64,000 bases of DNA from Ypsolopha sequella (Eukaryota > Arthropoda > Insecta > Lepidoptera > Ypsolophidae). The translations under genes and the position numbers were made by a program. Shown here one piece after another: positions 1 through 11,440 of the stretch (its first letter is position 1; each line of letters starts with the position of its first letter). The notes beneath the pieces are model-generated. The model was given only the letters and a program-made list of their open reading frames with translations. It was not told where the DNA came from and searched no databases. The DNA is taken from positions 24,593,045 to 24,657,044 of the forward strand of contig OW203990.1 of the NCBI GenBank assembly GCA_934047225.1, written 5' to 3'.

Positions 1-194
1 AAAATAATAAGATGGATCATTTAATAAATACTGAGCAGTGAAATAACTAAATGGGCAGTTTCGAGTGGGCAGTTGACAAATCGGAATTAGTCGGTAAGAA
101 ATCTCATTCTTAGCAGTTATATAAATTTTTTATCCCCCAGGGACCACATTTTTATGCCTTCAAGAGCACATAAATAAAGTAAAGGTTCTTTGTT

Positions 195-490
195 TTGACA
201 CAAATTCACTTCTGCATCGGCTCCGGCGCTTCAGCCCTTTCGCCCTTGCGTAACAAAGTGCAGGCACCCATGCTCACCTCTGCAGCTTCGCTTTGCTGGT
301 TGCCTACGGCAACTAGCCTCAGCCGCTACGGCTCGCACGGTTGCCTGTACTTTATTACCGCGGGCGGGAGCTGCCCTCCCTCCACGCCTCCGGCTTTTTA
401 GGGTTCTGCACCCAAAAGGTAACCAACGGGACCCTATTACTAAGACTCCGCTGTCCATCTCTCTGTCCGTCTGTGCACTTGGCCAGTTTT
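195..490. repeat. Lepidoptera-typical dispersed repeat
   Basis: This GC-richer block stands out from its AT-rich surroundings. It contains the phrase ACGGGACCCTATTACTAAG followed by CTCCGCTGTCC and a run of CTGTCCGTCTGT, which I recognise as a very common dispersed repeat of moth and butterfly genomes. Open frames crossing it on both strands have no recognisable domain and are treated as chance. A weaker copy of the 'TTCCGTACC...AGGGCC' part lies near 26173-26203. Confidence 0.6.
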
Positions 491-616
491 TATATTTGCT
501 CTGCTGAAACTCTGGCGAAAATTCGGTATAATATAAAACCAAACACGTAGAGTCTCGTACTCCTAATAATATAAAGTCATTTTTGTCAAAATAATTACAA
601 AATTTATGCTTTTCAG

Positions 617-822
617 AAATTGTCCCTATCAAATCTAACAACAACGTACTGTTCTTGATGTTCAAAAAATACGCCTACGAATATTACGCCACCTATGACA
701 AGAGGCTGAAGTGGAAATGCTCTCTATTTTATTGCGATTGTTACATTGTAACCACCAAAGACTTCAAACTGATAAAATCTTCCGGTGACCACTATCATTC
801 AGCACCTATGTTTTCACTTTAG
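617..822 (+). CDS. mod(mdg4): FLYWCH zinc-finger terminal exon 1
   Basis: This is a 3'-terminal coding exon opened by the acceptor TTTTCAG at 610-616. The first two bases finish a GAA codon, then 67 codons run to TAG. It reads EIVPIKSNNN, then the aromatic core (VLFLMFKKYAYEYY), W-K-C-S with two further cysteines close by (YCDC), and the distal H-Y-H pair followed by SAP. FLYWCH domains bind zinc through C-C-H-H and contact DNA or protein partners. The usual tail (xYIKI) is missing: the frame stops six codons after the histidines. There is no usable methionine upstream in frame, so it is an exon rather than a gene. A 25-bp tandem array starts 14 bases after the stop. Confidence 0.8.
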
Positions 823-835
823 TTAAAGGTGACGT

Positions 836-1140
836 TAGTTATATAAGGTGACTTTAGAGGTAGTTATATAAGGTGACTTTAGAGGTAGTTATATAAGGTG
901 ACTTTAGAGGTAGTTATATAAGGTGACTTTAGAGGTAGTTATATAAGGTGACTTTAGAGGTAGTTATATAAGGTGACTTTAGAGGTAGTTATATAAGGTG
1001 ACTTTAGAGGTAGTTATATAAGGTGACTTTGGAGGTAGTTATATTAGGTGACTTTAGAGGTAGTTATATAAGGTGACCCTAATTATATAAGGTGACTTTA
1101 GTTATATAAGTTGATTTTAGTTACATAAGGTGACTTTGAT
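836..1140. repeat. 25-bp tandem repeat array
   Basis: Ten near-identical head-to-tail copies of a 25-base unit (TAGTTATATAAGGTGACTTT plus AGAGG) run from 836 to about 1085. They decay through shorter variants to 1140. The array lies just behind the stop codon of the first FLYWCH exon, so it would be in its 3' untranslated region or downstream flank. Confidence 0.9.
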
Positions 1141-1267
1141 TGATATAGCCAAATTTATATTGGAGAATCGGTAAGTGTTTCGGACAAACTTTTAATGATC
1201 CATTTTGCAAAATAATTGCAAAATAATTAAAAATATTATTTGTACCCCTAGCTAGAAACATAAATTA

Positions 1268-1327
1268 AACATAATTTAATCTAAACGAATTGACCCCTGA
1301 GTCAATTCGTTTAGATTAAATTATGTT
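1268..1327. repeat. perfect 27-bp inverted repeat
   Basis: Arms 1268-1294 and 1301-1327 are exact reverse complements around a 6-base loop (CCCTGA). The right arm is also the start of a dispersed repeat that recurs at 2766, so the hairpin looks like the end of a foldback element. Confidence 0.85.
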
Positions 1328-1690
1328 AAGTTGTGTTAATTCGAAAACTATTCAGATATTTAGGTTTAATAAGCCGTATTTTAGAACGTGTGGCCTAAAA
1401 AACCACATGCTGATGAATATTTTTACAAAAAAGCTGCAACTTCCATTTGCCTTCCCCGTTGATTTGACAGATGGATGAGAAATGAGTAGACAGACAGAGA
1501 CAGACCACTTTTTTATAAGCAATTATACAGCACAATCAATATAGTGTCTTAAATTCTCAAGTGACGTCATACCCGACAATTCTGTAAAATAAAGGTTAAT
1601 TTATATACCAAAATAATGAAAACTATGTTCTAAAATGGCGTATATGACCTGAACAAAAAAAAACGTTTTGAAATTAAGCTATGGGAATTG
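1311..1690. repeat. dispersed repeat, intact copy
   Basis: This block recurs, in the same order, at 2766-3660, where it is split by about 500 extra bases. Shared landmarks are AATAAGCCGTATTTT, GATGAATATTTTT, GAGTAGACAGACAGAGACAG and ATATACCAAAATAATGAAAA. No protein is recognised; the small frame at 1681-1878 includes two G-runs and shows no domain. Confidence 0.7.
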
Positions 1691-1874
1691 GTACCAAAGG
1701 AACACTACATTCTTTTTGTGTTTTTCACTTTGTTACTGATCACGATCAACAAGGGCTCCAGTATGAATTTGGATATATCAATCAAAGTCATCATGTGTTA
1801 ATTTACAAACCGCAATTTCGCATTCTGAGAGCTTTGGGGGGGGGTACTTGTAGAAACTTGGGGGGGACTTGGGC

Positions 1875-2300
1875 TTAAGGCGCTACGGAAAAAAAATTGA
1901 CACTTTTAGAACTTCTATATCTACTTCGGTCAATAATGTTTAATTTTAATAAAATAGTATATTATTTTTGGAATCTTTCTCTAGGGATCTGTTAAAACAG
2001 AAACGCGATTGGAGAATTTCGGCTCGATACAAATATTTATTGAAATGAGGTCTTTATCGACACCAATTCTCCTGGTTTGACAATTAAGAATGACATATGG
2101 ACTGCAATTACAATTTATAAGATGGGTTTTAACAGCATCTAGGGCCTAGTTAAACGAAATTTTGATGGCATTTTTAGTACATTTTATATTAATAAAGAAC
2201 CGACTTTTTGCTACTCTTCCACGAATCCGTCCCTCTCGCACTGAGGGTTTTTTCGCATATGGAGTAACAGGGACGCTAAAACTTTTACATATCGCCTTAA
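1875..2300. mobile_element. TTAA-ended MITE, copy 1
   Basis: The element begins TTAAGGCGCTACGG and ends CGCCTTAA. Four further copies or part copies lie at 8524, 24394, 27353 and 29577, sharing the internal stretch around 'ACCAATTCTCCTGGTTTGAC' and 'CGTCCCTCTCGCACTG'. It has no coding capacity. It is a non-autonomous DNA element with short terminal inverted repeats and a TTAA-type target. Confidence 0.75.
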
Positions 2301-2765
2301 TACATCATCGCCATCTGTTCTGGCGCGAACTGTACAGTATTTTAACTAGTATAACTTCTTGTCATACTTACTGCCAAGATAAAAATAATGACTGATATGA
2401 TATGGCTGTATTGTCAAATACATTGTAAGAAATAATAAAAATATAAAAAAGTATATTAAAAGCCTATTATTGCATTTTCCCTCGATTGTGTTAAAGTAGT
2501 CAAAATATGTATATATATTTTTTTAATAACCAGGGCTAGGATAATCGGATCGATATATACCTAAAGTTGGAAAAACTGAGAAAGTTTGTAGGTGTGGAGT
2601 CGGCTTCTTTAAGCCTTCTTATAATATTATTTGGTAGTAAAAATCCCGGAATTACGGAATTACTTAAAACGTTACGATAATGTAATAGATATGTTACCGG
2701 CATGTTGTCACTTTTCAGGATTTCAGCTTGACAGATAATTAGTACCTTATCTCGTGTAATTTGCA

Positions 2766-3660
2766 TAGATTAAATTATGTTAAGGTGTGTTAATTCGAAA
2801 ACCATTTCGAGATTTAGGTTTAATAAGCCGTATTTTCGAAGTTTTGGTCAAAAAAACCTCATGATGATGAATATTTTTTTACGAAAAGGCTGCAACTTCT
2901 ATTTGCCCTCGTGTGACGTCACTTGAGTAATGGCTTTTTAGAAATGTGTCCTTTGATATCAAGATAAATTTATAATGGGGTCTACTTTTATAAAGGCCAC
3001 CAATTGGCGCCACTGGCACGTAAGGTATATGTCAAAGGTTTGTTAGGTTAGATTTACATAGAACGAATTTTTTTTTTTTTTTGTTTCGAATATTATTTTT
3101 TTTTCTTTCTTAAATGCGAATAAACAATGCCGCAATGATGTGCAGTTCCGTTATGTTCGAAAACGAAAGGAGGACTTAAGTTTTGTTTTAGCCCCTCTTT
3201 TCTTTAGCTCTCATCTTAATTCATTTACTTTCATTGCACCGTACCTTGAATAATAAACCTGAAACTATGACTTTATCTAATACACAAATAACAAATAAAA
3301 AGCCATAGCTTTCGCCGTTTCGCGGGCATTTGACGTTTCTCTATACCTGTCGCCTCAGTGGCGCCACCTGACGTCGATATTAGCCCTCATTATTTGCTTC
3401 AGATTAATTTGACAGCTAGATGAAAGATGAGTAGACAGACAGAGACAGACCACTTTCTTATAAGCAATCACACATCACAATCAGTATAATGTCTTAAATT
3501 CCCAAGTGACAAGGTCATCGGATAATTCTTTAAAAAACCAATAAAAAATAATGGTTAATTTATATACCAAAATAATGAAAACTATGTCCTATAATGGCGT
3601 ATACTCCTATACTATATATAAAAAAAAAAAAAAAAAAAAACTTAAAAATGGGAACTATGG
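2766..3660. repeat. dispersed repeat, copy interrupted by an insertion
   Basis: This is the second copy of the 1311-1690 repeat. It is continuous from 2766 to about 2903, then resumes near 3405. The intervening ~500 bases carry imperfect inverted ends (GGCGCCACTGGCACGTAAGG near 3006 against CAGTGGCGCC near 3356), so they are probably a separate palindromic insertion. A long A-run follows at about 3622. Confidence 0.65.
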
Positions 3661-4752
3661 GAATTGTGCCCGAAATTTAGAATTAGTACTTCCAGCCGAT
3701 CCAAAGATAGTTACGAAAAACAGATTCCGCTGGAGTAACGTTACCCCGGCGGCATGATTTTTTACCAGTGGTCGTAGCGAAATAAAAACTAGCTACTAAC
3801 GTAGGTATAATTAGTGCCCAATTGTGCCCAAAAGATAAAATTTGTGCGTGTTGAGATTTCAGTGTTATTCAAGATGCCGCTGGGGTAACGTGTAGCGAAT
3901 TGCTGTATCTCTGAAACGGCATGACATACAACTGCGTTTTCTTACCAAGGTGACTCTTAATTAGTTCCTAATTTGTGCAATCTTATTTTTTCTATAATCG
4001 ATACAGCTGGATTTTTTGTTTTTGTTTTAAAACCCTAAACCGATCCTTGCGCTTCAATGGGAAAACCTAGAAACTTACTAGTTATGGTGGTCTGTACCTT
4101 TTATGAACTCAAAGCATCTTGTGAAATTAGATGTTTCTATTCCAACTCCTTAAAGAGTTATTCTATTTTAATTTAAATCTGGCTTCGCAATAATTTAACG
4201 CTTCAATACATGAGTTATTGTTAAGTGACGGTATATATTATTCTACTAGTAATTAGTACTTTTATTACATTATTTATCCTCAAAGTTTCAGCTGAAAAAA
4301 CCGTCTAACTACATAAATATAAGAAAATAACAATAGGAAAACAAATCGCACGAATAACCGAACAATTCGAATGACTGCGTAAAAGTGGTCGCACCGTTCA
4401 TTTTGCATATCTATAAGACCTCCAAGAACCAGGTCTATAGGACATATATTTCATATTTGTATGTAAACTATACAAAAAAGTCGTACAATAATTTCAACGA
4501 AAACGTCTCCAAAACAAATCTGACAAAATAACAGTTTTTTTGTGTACACACGTGACGGTACATTACAAGTTGACGATTTTTACGAGAACTAACATTAATT
4601 TGTAAACTGTCATAAGTAATCATTAATCATTAATCAGTAATGATAAGTAATAAATGTAATTTGTCAGTCTTCGTTTTAAAAACACGTCCATAGAAAATGT
4701 CGTACAATTTTGTCGCCTTGTTGTTCAGTGTTTTATACCCATTAAGTTTCAG
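3661..4752. other. non-coding stretch upstream of FLYWCH exon 2
   Basis: AT-rich sequence with scattered stops in all frames. I recognise no gene or named repeat. A polypyrimidine-poor tract leads into the acceptor AAGTTTCAG at 4744-4752. Confidence 0.5.
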
Positions 4753-4946
4753 CGATATTTGGAAACTCAAGAAAAGGCAAGCCGATACTTATCCTGGGTG
4801 GATACAAATACAGATTGCATAAAATTAGATCTCAGTTCATCAGATGGGCTTGTTCAACCCACAAGGATTGTCATGCTGTCGTGCACACTAACGATAACAT
4901 TATTATTAAAATTAACAGTAATCATAACCATTGTAAAACTATGTAG
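4753..4946 (+). CDS. mod(mdg4): FLYWCH zinc-finger terminal exon 2
   Basis: The frame is closed upstream and contains no early methionine, so it is easily missed. After the acceptor AAGTTTCAG two bases (CG) finish a codon, then 63 codons run to TAG. The protein reads AIFGNSRKGKPILILGGYKY, then an R-W-A-C-S-T-H-K-D-C core and a closing N-H-N-H. These are the FLYWCH landmarks: a glycine-rich turn, the hydrophobic strand, W-x-C, a second cysteine seven residues later, and H-x-H. The segment after the histidines is only four residues long. Phase and acceptor match the other exons of the bank. A frame-shifted shadow ATG frame overlaps it and is not real. Confidence 0.75.
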
Positions 4947-5099
4947 CTAGAAAGCAGTGTGAGAAAGACAAGGCCTATGTCATATTTAAAAACTATTAAA
5001 ATGTTAATGTTGTGAATGTGTTAATGTGTGTTGTGAAGGGCAATGTCAATAGTACCTTGTCCAAAGTATATCAGATGCACTTATTACAGGTCGGTTTTA

Positions 5100-6480
5100 A
5101 TGTAATATAATTAAATAATCTATGTCTATAGGTAGTAGTTTTATGTGACAAATAATAATATAGGGAAATACGTACGTAATAAAAGTTGGGTTTACTTAAA
5201 TTTTAATAAAAAATAAACTTGAATGAAATAAAAATATAGGAATAAGTAATAGATAATATTATAAATATATGCAATACATATAATAAATATATGCCTAACT
5301 CGGCCCATTCGATTAGTCTTGCTAAGAAGAAGGGCAAGAAACTTAGCAAGATCACGTCTTTTTTTCATAATATCAATTACAACTAAATTTAAAAAGTAAG
5401 ACTATGCTTTAATTGAATAAAGAGATAAAAAATACAGGACAGGAGAAAATTTTGTCTTGAAGGAAAAAAAAAATAATGCCTTTGTCTACTATATAGTCCA
5501 TCTGCTTTTACAGTCATTACATCTATTAACTAACTAACTAGATTAACTTACAGTAACCATAACATATTCATGTAACATAATATAATCAATTCTAGAGGAA
5601 TCATAACATAACGAGTCTGATTTTTGGAAAAGCCAGTTTATGCTTATATCTAGTTTCTTTACAGTGTTGCTCACCAAGCCTTGGGAAAGACTTAACATTT
5701 TTTCTGATATATCTAAGAACTTGGCAAATAAATTCACCGTTAATATATTTATTTCTTTGAATTTTTCTCTTAATGAATCCCGGTGCTTCATATTATAAAT
5801 ATCCCGAATTGCTCTCTTCTGCAAAACAAAGACTGTGTCTGTATCCGCGGCTCTACCCCATAACAGCATGCCGTATGACATAATGCTGTGAAGGTAGACT
5901 AATCTAGTGGTATTTACATCAGTAATTTGCCTTATGCGTCCAACAGCGTACGCGGCCGAACTTAGTCTACTACATAGGGCTTCTATGTGGGGACCCCACT
6001 GAAGAGTCTATGGTAATGCCTAAAAACTTAGTTTGTTTAACTAACTCCAGCTTGAACCCCTGCAAAAGGAAATAATATACACTTGGAATACATTTGGTAT
6101 CGTAAGTTTAAAACTTTTTGTCTGTTTTGCGTTTAAAACTAAATTATTCGCCTTTAACCAATCAAGAACCAGTGATAAAATTGTATTCGCGTCGTCAAGG
6201 ATATCTTTACGTCTATTCGCTTTAAAAATAAGTGACGTGTCGTCTTCGAATAGTGCTTATCTTAAAAAGGTCTTTAACTAAATAAGGAAGGCCATTTATG
6301 TAAATTAAAAACAACAAAGGCCCCACCATGGAACCCTGCGGGACACCCATTTTAACTAATGCTTTACATGATATTATACCATTAATGTCTACGTTTTGAA
6401 TTCGATCACTAAGATATGATTTCAATAACGCTTAAGATTTACTCCTCACTCCATAGTGATCCAATTTACATAAGAAATAA
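5100..6480 (-). mobile_element. LINE (jockey-like) 3' fragment, decayed
   Basis: On the minus strand the order is a reverse-transcriptase block with GVPQGSMVGPLLFLIYING (6425-6222), a stretch ending in LVLNAKQTKSFKL, then a C-terminal block with YGMLLWGRA and QKRAIRDIYN (5881-5543). These are hallmarks of non-LTR retrotransposon proteins; the frame is broken several times and the catalytic YADD region is lost. The AT-rich 5100-5530 part is its 3' tail: its 'CTTGCTAAGAAGAAGGGCAA' segment recurs inverted at about 37260-37300. Confidence 0.75.
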
Positions 6481-6505
6481 ATATTTATATTTGGCTATAA
6501 TAAGC

Positions 6506-6870
6506 TTTTCAATGCAAGTGCTCGTAAAGGCCCACTTTTGATGTATCAAAACCGAACAGAAAGTCGACTATTTTGCCATAGGGCTTTAATATTATTATTT
6601 TTTAATTGATTTACGAGAAGTTGGTTAACCTGCAACCTTTCCTGTGTACCATCAATGTTATACTTTTTTTCCACTGTTTAACGGCTCTGGATACAGTTCA
6701 CAAGATTATATTCGTTTTATTTCCTCACACTATGCATTGAAAAACGTAGTATGATACACGGCCGTAAGAGCATTAAATTACTCGGTTACGTTTTAAACAC
6801 TCGCTATGCTCGTGTTTTAAATCGTCCTCGTAATTTATTCCTTTTCGCCCTTGTAGCATAAACTACTATT
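6506..6870. repeat. ~370-430 bp dispersed repeat, copy A
   Basis: Copies occur at 6506, 9672, 48953 and 52603. Each begins TTTTCAATGC-A-GTGCTCGTAAAGG and ends TTGTAGCATAAACTACTATT. The last ~120 bases fold on themselves (GTAGTATGATACACG near the middle against TGTAGCATAAACTAC at the end), so the repeat seems to be a composite with a palindromic half. It has no coding capacity. Confidence 0.75.
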
Positions 6871-7456
6871 TAATTTAATTTGATACTACTAGACACAGAA
6901 AAAATTACAATTCGAGTATTTTCGAGACATATTTCGGCCCACTTTGGGGCCGGCATCAGTCCAATGAGTAAAAAAATTAAATATTGAATGGCATGAAGTA
7001 AAATACTATATATATCCTTATGTCTAATTAATTTAACCTACTTTTGAACAAAAAAATATCAAAAAACATTTTGTTTTTCTGTTTTTCTTCCTAAGCATCA
7101 AAAATGTGCTTGACCAAGCAACTCCTGCATCTGTGGTTGACCTCTCTCTCGTGAATCCATATTGTTTACAGTGAAGCAAAACTTATTTAATAGAGACACT
7201 TTCTTTATTGGGGTAACAAGATGCATAAGGTAAAGAATCTCTGATTTACTTAAAAGCGGTGATATTCTGGTAACTGTTATTACAAAACTGTTACTGAACA
7301 TACACTGTTATTGTATATAATTTACTTTATTCCTGAAGTTTTTATTTTATTTTCATAACAAATGAATGAACATGGAAAGCAAGACCTCCTGGTACAGATA
7401 TTTTTATACTCAATAGGAGGCCTCAACTTTGTATTGTGCTAAGATTTAAGTTATGA

Positions 7457-7506
<50 letters not shown>

Positions 7507-7568
7507 GTAGTAACAGTTGTGTATTCGATCTCAGCTTAAAATTGTCTGAACTCACCAATGCTTTTCAG
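6871..7568. other. non-coding, with TA microsatellite
   Basis: This stretch contains a short block (about 6925-6965) with TTTCGGCCCACTTTGGGGCC, resembling ends seen near 20530 and 63975. A (TA)n microsatellite lies at about 7460-7502. No gene is seen. The last bases form the acceptor CTTTTCAG of the next exon. Confidence 0.5.
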
Positions 7569-7804
7569 AATTGACCCCAATAAAATCTAACCGAGGAGGA
7601 ATCCTTCTGCTGTACCAAGGGTATACTTTCAGCAAGTCCAAATATCATGTCCCAGGTGGGTATAAGTGGAGATGCTCTCTAGATAATTACTGTGCCTGCT
7701 TTATAATCACCACTTGTAACAATAAATTGATCAGGATCCATGGTGAACATAAACATAAGCCAAAATTTCGAATCATCTCCAGTGGACATTATGTTAAATT
7801 ATAA
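7569..7804 (+). CDS. mod(mdg4): FLYWCH zinc-finger terminal exon 3
   Basis: A textbook FLYWCH exon. The acceptor CTTTTCAG ends at 7568, two bases finish GAA, then 77 codons run to TAA. It opens ELTPIKSNRGGILLLYQGYT, continues with FSKSKYHVPGGYKWRCS, a cysteine pair (YCACF), the strand ITTCNNKLIRIHG, the E-H-K-H zinc histidines, and ends ISSGHYVKL. Both halves of the family consensus are present, including the common C-terminal S-G-x-Y-x-K-x tail. It is separated from neighbours by Helitron and LINE sequence. Confidence 0.85.
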
Positions 7805-8065
7805 TTAATGTAATTTTATCACTAATTTAAAAGTATGAGTCAGAATCAGAATATTTATTTGCATTAATCCAGTATGGTACACAAATCAGTAATAGTATAG
7901 CAAGTAAGTAACAGCGTAAAAAAGAATAAAATTGGCAAAATTAAAAAATATCGCAGTAAAATCTTAAAATTAACAAGTCACTAGTATCACAAATTCAAAT
8001 AGTTTATTTTGTAAAGTAAGTATACATAATACACTTTTTACGAGTCAAATTTATTCTTATAAAAA

Positions 8066-9126
8066 TATCACTATCACTACATAGTATAAAACAAAGTCGC
8101 TTCCCGCTGTCTGTCTGTCCCTATGTATGCTTAGATCTTTAAAACTACGCAACGGATTTTGATGCGGTTTTTTTAAATAGATAGAATTATTGAAGAGGAA
8201 GGTTTGTATGCATAATACATGCATAATATATTAGAGAAACACTGATAATTTTAGAGGTTTCTAATGTGATGTCGTAAATAAACACATTTTTTTGCGCTTA
8301 CATTGCAAACGCTGGCTGAACCCTACGAGACAGATCAAAATAATGTACAGTGGAGACCACATCAAGCTATACATTTGCAGTACGACATTAGCCCCTACAG
8401 AGAAGAATATAAGATAGGTACAAAGTCCAATGAGTCTTACTCGATGCGGTCACCACTGTACTACAGTATTGTACACCTTAAAAAGGTCTACAAAAAAGTC
8501 TACGATGGTATATGGTCTATCTCTTAAGGCGATATGCGAAAAAAATACGGGTGTTTCTTTTCTGTGTATTTCATGAAATACACGGAAAATTTTAATAAAT
8601 TTCTAGTATATGCATTTTGACTATATAATCTAGTGTTTTGAAATTGGAAAACATGTTTGGATACATTTTTCTCGATAGAAATAATTGTTGAAATGAGGTC
8701 TTCAAACACACTTTTTCTCCTCGTTTGACGAATAGGAACCATATACAGAACTCAAACATATTTTATTAGGTGTGTTTCAACAATATCTAAAGATTTGATA
8801 TTTGAAATTTTGCTAGCTATTTTAGTTTTTTTAATAAAAATATAAAACCAACTTTTTTCTCTTTTGCCCTGAATCCGCCCCTCTCGCACTGCACGATTTT
8901 TCGCTTGGAGTGACAGTGACAAAAATAAAATTCGCATAGCCTCTTAAGGATAACCCACAATAACCATTTTTTTATCCTTTACTTTTTATTACGAAGCGAT
9001 TTTAAGCAAAACAGTATTAATCCTTTTTCAATTAAGTACCTTAAATACATTGTGCATTATATAAACACATTCTGTAGTATATTTAGTATCAGCATTGCAC
9101 CCGTGCGAAGCCGGGGCGGGTCGGTA
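8066..9126 (+). mobile_element. Helitron-like element with internal MITE
   Basis: The left part has the phrase TTAAAACTACGCAACGGATT plus TTGATGCGG, common at the left end of lepidopteran Helitron-type elements. The right end has the GC-rich GTGCGAAGCCGGGGCGGG followed by GTAGT, resembling a Helitron hairpin terminus. A partial minus-strand copy at 28684-28825 lacks the 8524-8947 segment. The 74-codon frame at 8303-8527 shows no Rep or helicase motif, so the element is non-autonomous. The exact termini are inferred. Confidence 0.5.
8524..8947. mobile_element. TTAA-ended MITE, copy 2, inside the Helitron
   Basis: It begins CTCTTAAGGCGATATGCGAA and ends TTCGCATAGCCTCTTAA. The related Helitron piece at 28684-28825 reads straight across this site (TATCTCTTAGGGATAACCC), which is the empty site. 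CTCTTAA is duplicated on both sides. Confidence 0.8.
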
Positions 9127-9671
9127 GTATGTAATAAAATAATAAATTTACATGTACTAAATTAACGGTTTATTTAATTTATGTGGCTGTATACCTATGT
9201 ATATACGATTAAAATGTTAGGTAAAAATTTTAATTATATAATGTGAAATCTAATCAACCACCCGAACCCATACCAGAGACCTGGCCAGCGACCAGGAACA
9301 AGGTTCACTGATTGATCAGTGATCACCAACCGAGCCCCGGGGCCCCGGCATGAATCTAGGCAGCTGACCAAATCCCACCCTATATACTACATATATATAC
9401 TACATAGGTAACATATATAAATACATGCCTACCTCCGCCGATTCGATTATTCTTGCTAAAGAGAACGGCAAGAAACTTAGCAAGATCATGTCTTTTTTTA
9501 GCATATTTCCTTTTTTTAACATATCAGTTACATACTAAAACTTATACTATACAAATTACTTATATCTACTTTAGCTAAGGAATAAGGAAATACAAGACAG
9601 CAGGAATTTAAAGTAATGAAAAAAAGAAATTTCCTTTTACATCACATGACATCGAACGTTATTAAATTTAA

Positions 9672-10068
9672 TTTTCAATGCATGTGCTCGTAAAGGCCCA
9701 CTTTTTATGCATCAAAACCGAACAAAAAGTCGATTATTTTGCCCTAGGGCTTTATTATTATTATTTTTTTTTATTTATTTACAATGGTTGGCTAACCTGT
9801 AGACTTTCCTGTGTACCATAGATGTTATACTTTTTTTTCCACTGTTTAACGGCTCTGGATACCAAGTCCTTTTGAGCCAATTACAATTTAAAGTTCACAA
9901 AATTATATTTGTTTTATTTCCTCACACTATGCATTGAAAAACGTAGTATGATACACGGGCGTAAAAGCAATAAATTACTCGGTTACGTTTAAAACACTCG
10001 CTACGCTCGTGTTTTAAATCGTCCTCGTAATTTATTCCTTTGCGCCCTTGTAGCATAAACTACTATTA
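9672..10068. repeat. ~370-430 bp dispersed repeat, copy B
   Basis: A second copy of the repeat described at 6506, same orientation, with the same start and end phrases. A LINE-tail-like piece (CTTGCTAAAGAGAACGGCAA) lies just upstream at 9455-9475. Confidence 0.75.
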
Positions 10069-10933
10069 TCATACACTATACGGAACCATAGATACGCGAG
10101 TCTGACTCGCACTTGGCCGATTTTTTTAGGAGACACGTCACCTGTAGTGAAATATTGGTATTTTTTTATAGTAACTGATTAATTAGTTGTTATAGCAAAG
10201 CACAAACCCTATTGAATTTTTGAAAAATTCCTGTCATAGCCGAAGTTAGCGATAGCGATATTTATCACTTTTGGTATGAAATCGTGTCAGATGACGTCAC
10301 GACACACGCCGTTAAATTCACTTTGACTGCCAATAACTTCGTAATTTTTTTGAGATACCGGAAAAATAATTTTACTTCTGTTTTTAATTTTTTAAACGCA
10401 ATAGATATTCATAAACATCTTCATAGGAGACAGGCTCATTGTTATATGGGGGATATAGCAATGAGCCCGTTTTCATTTTTTCATTTTCATTTTCATTTTT
10501 TCATTTACTGATTGGCTAAAGGTAAAACGAGTCATGTGTGTCCATTTCCAGTGAATTTACTTTTCGATATAATACGAAGCGATATCACTTTTTTCATGTT
10601 AAGTCGTTCTGATTTTAAAAACAATTAATTAATAAGTGTAGATTATTCAATTAATTGTTTGGAGAGCTACATGCGTTGTAACAAGTTTAAATGAAAAACC
10701 GAGTTCACAGAACACTTTTAAGGTTATTTTTCTCTTACTATTGGTTACGTGTCGTTATATAACGAAAAAGTTCTTTACAGAACATTTTCGATCGCAAAAT
10801 AAAGCTGCATACACATTGAGCTACTAATCTGATAACTGTTTAATTTTTATAATATTATTTGAAAATATTTTAGATTTGTGACCCAAAATTACGTCTTCTG
10901 TATATCGATTAAAAATGAAGTTTTTTTTTTTAG
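10069..10933. other. non-coding, upstream of basic-module exon
   Basis: I see no gene. The frame at 10284-10511 ends in a TTTTCATTTTCATTTT run and has no domain. The stretch ends in a T11 tract and TAG, the acceptor of the next exon. Confidence 0.45.
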
Positions 10934-11151
10934 CAGTGCGACCAAAATCTTCTGCCGAAAGGCAAAAGAAGTATAGAGAAAAATTAAAAAGGGAAAATCC
11001 GCAAAAATACGAAAAAATGCGAGTCAAGCATTTAGAAAAAATTCGAGAGAATATAAAAAAGAAAAATTTAAATATGACATATGCAGAAAAACAAGAACAA
11101 CTTGAAAAATGGCGGAAGGCAAATTCTGACAGAGCCGAAAAGAAAAAGTAA
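10934..11151 (+). CDS. terminal exon for a basic YREKLK module
   Basis: A strong acceptor (T11 then AG, ending 10933) is followed by two bases that finish GCA, then 71 codons to TAA. The product begins AVRPKSSAERQKKYREKLKR and continues almost entirely as charged helix (KYEKMRVKHLEKIRENIKKK, then YAEKQEQLEKWRKANSDRAEKKK). Roughly a third of residues are K or R and there are no cysteines, so it is not FLYWCH. The 'SAERQ-K-YREKLK' phrase is a motif seen in many arthropod proteins, where it looks like a basic, probably nucleic-acid-binding, helix; its function is not established. AATAAA overlaps the stop. Phase and strand match the FLYWCH exons, and a sister module lies at 25799. Confidence 0.6.
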
Positions 11152-11239
11152 TAAAGAACGACATTTCTTTTACATTGAAAGCTAGAAATACGAGTAAATC
11201 CCAAAACATTTTGAACACGAAGAAGACTACGACGCGACG

Positions 11240-11440
11240 TTAAAACGTTAAAACTATACCATACTTGTATCGTCTGCATATAGAGACTGTACCCTCTTCA
11301 ATGCAACGTGGCAGATTATTTATAAAAATAATAAATAAAAGAGGTCCCAGTGGTACGCCACTTTCTAAGATTATTTTTTCACTCTTCAGAATTACCATTG
11401 TTAGGTATCTATACAAACTGCCTTGCATTCGATAAGTAGG
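11240..11440 (-). mobile_element. LINE reverse-transcriptase fragment
   Basis: The minus strand reads SGVPLGPLLFIIFINNLP, a worn form of the reverse-transcriptase block GVPQGSxLGPLLFxxYINDLP. It is preceded by MQGSLYRYLTMV. Only about 60 codons remain. Confidence 0.6.

Noticed and set aside
231..665. 144-codon minus-strand frame
   Set aside because: It runs across the Lepidoptera-typical dispersed repeat and the antisense of FLYWCH exon 1; no domain.
4759..4950. 63-codon plus frame
   Set aside because: Shadow frame of the real FLYWCH exon at 4753-4946.
8303..8527. 74-codon frame as a gene
   Set aside because: Lies within the Helitron-like element, no family match, and the paralogous piece at 28684 is broken.
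10284..10511. 75-codon frame
   Set aside because: Ends in a TTTTCATTTTCA simple run; no domain and no splice context.
10824..11279. 151-codon minus frame rich in phenylalanine
   Set aside because: Antisense of the lysine-rich basic exon; its F/S-rich sequence is just the complement of AAA/GAA codons.
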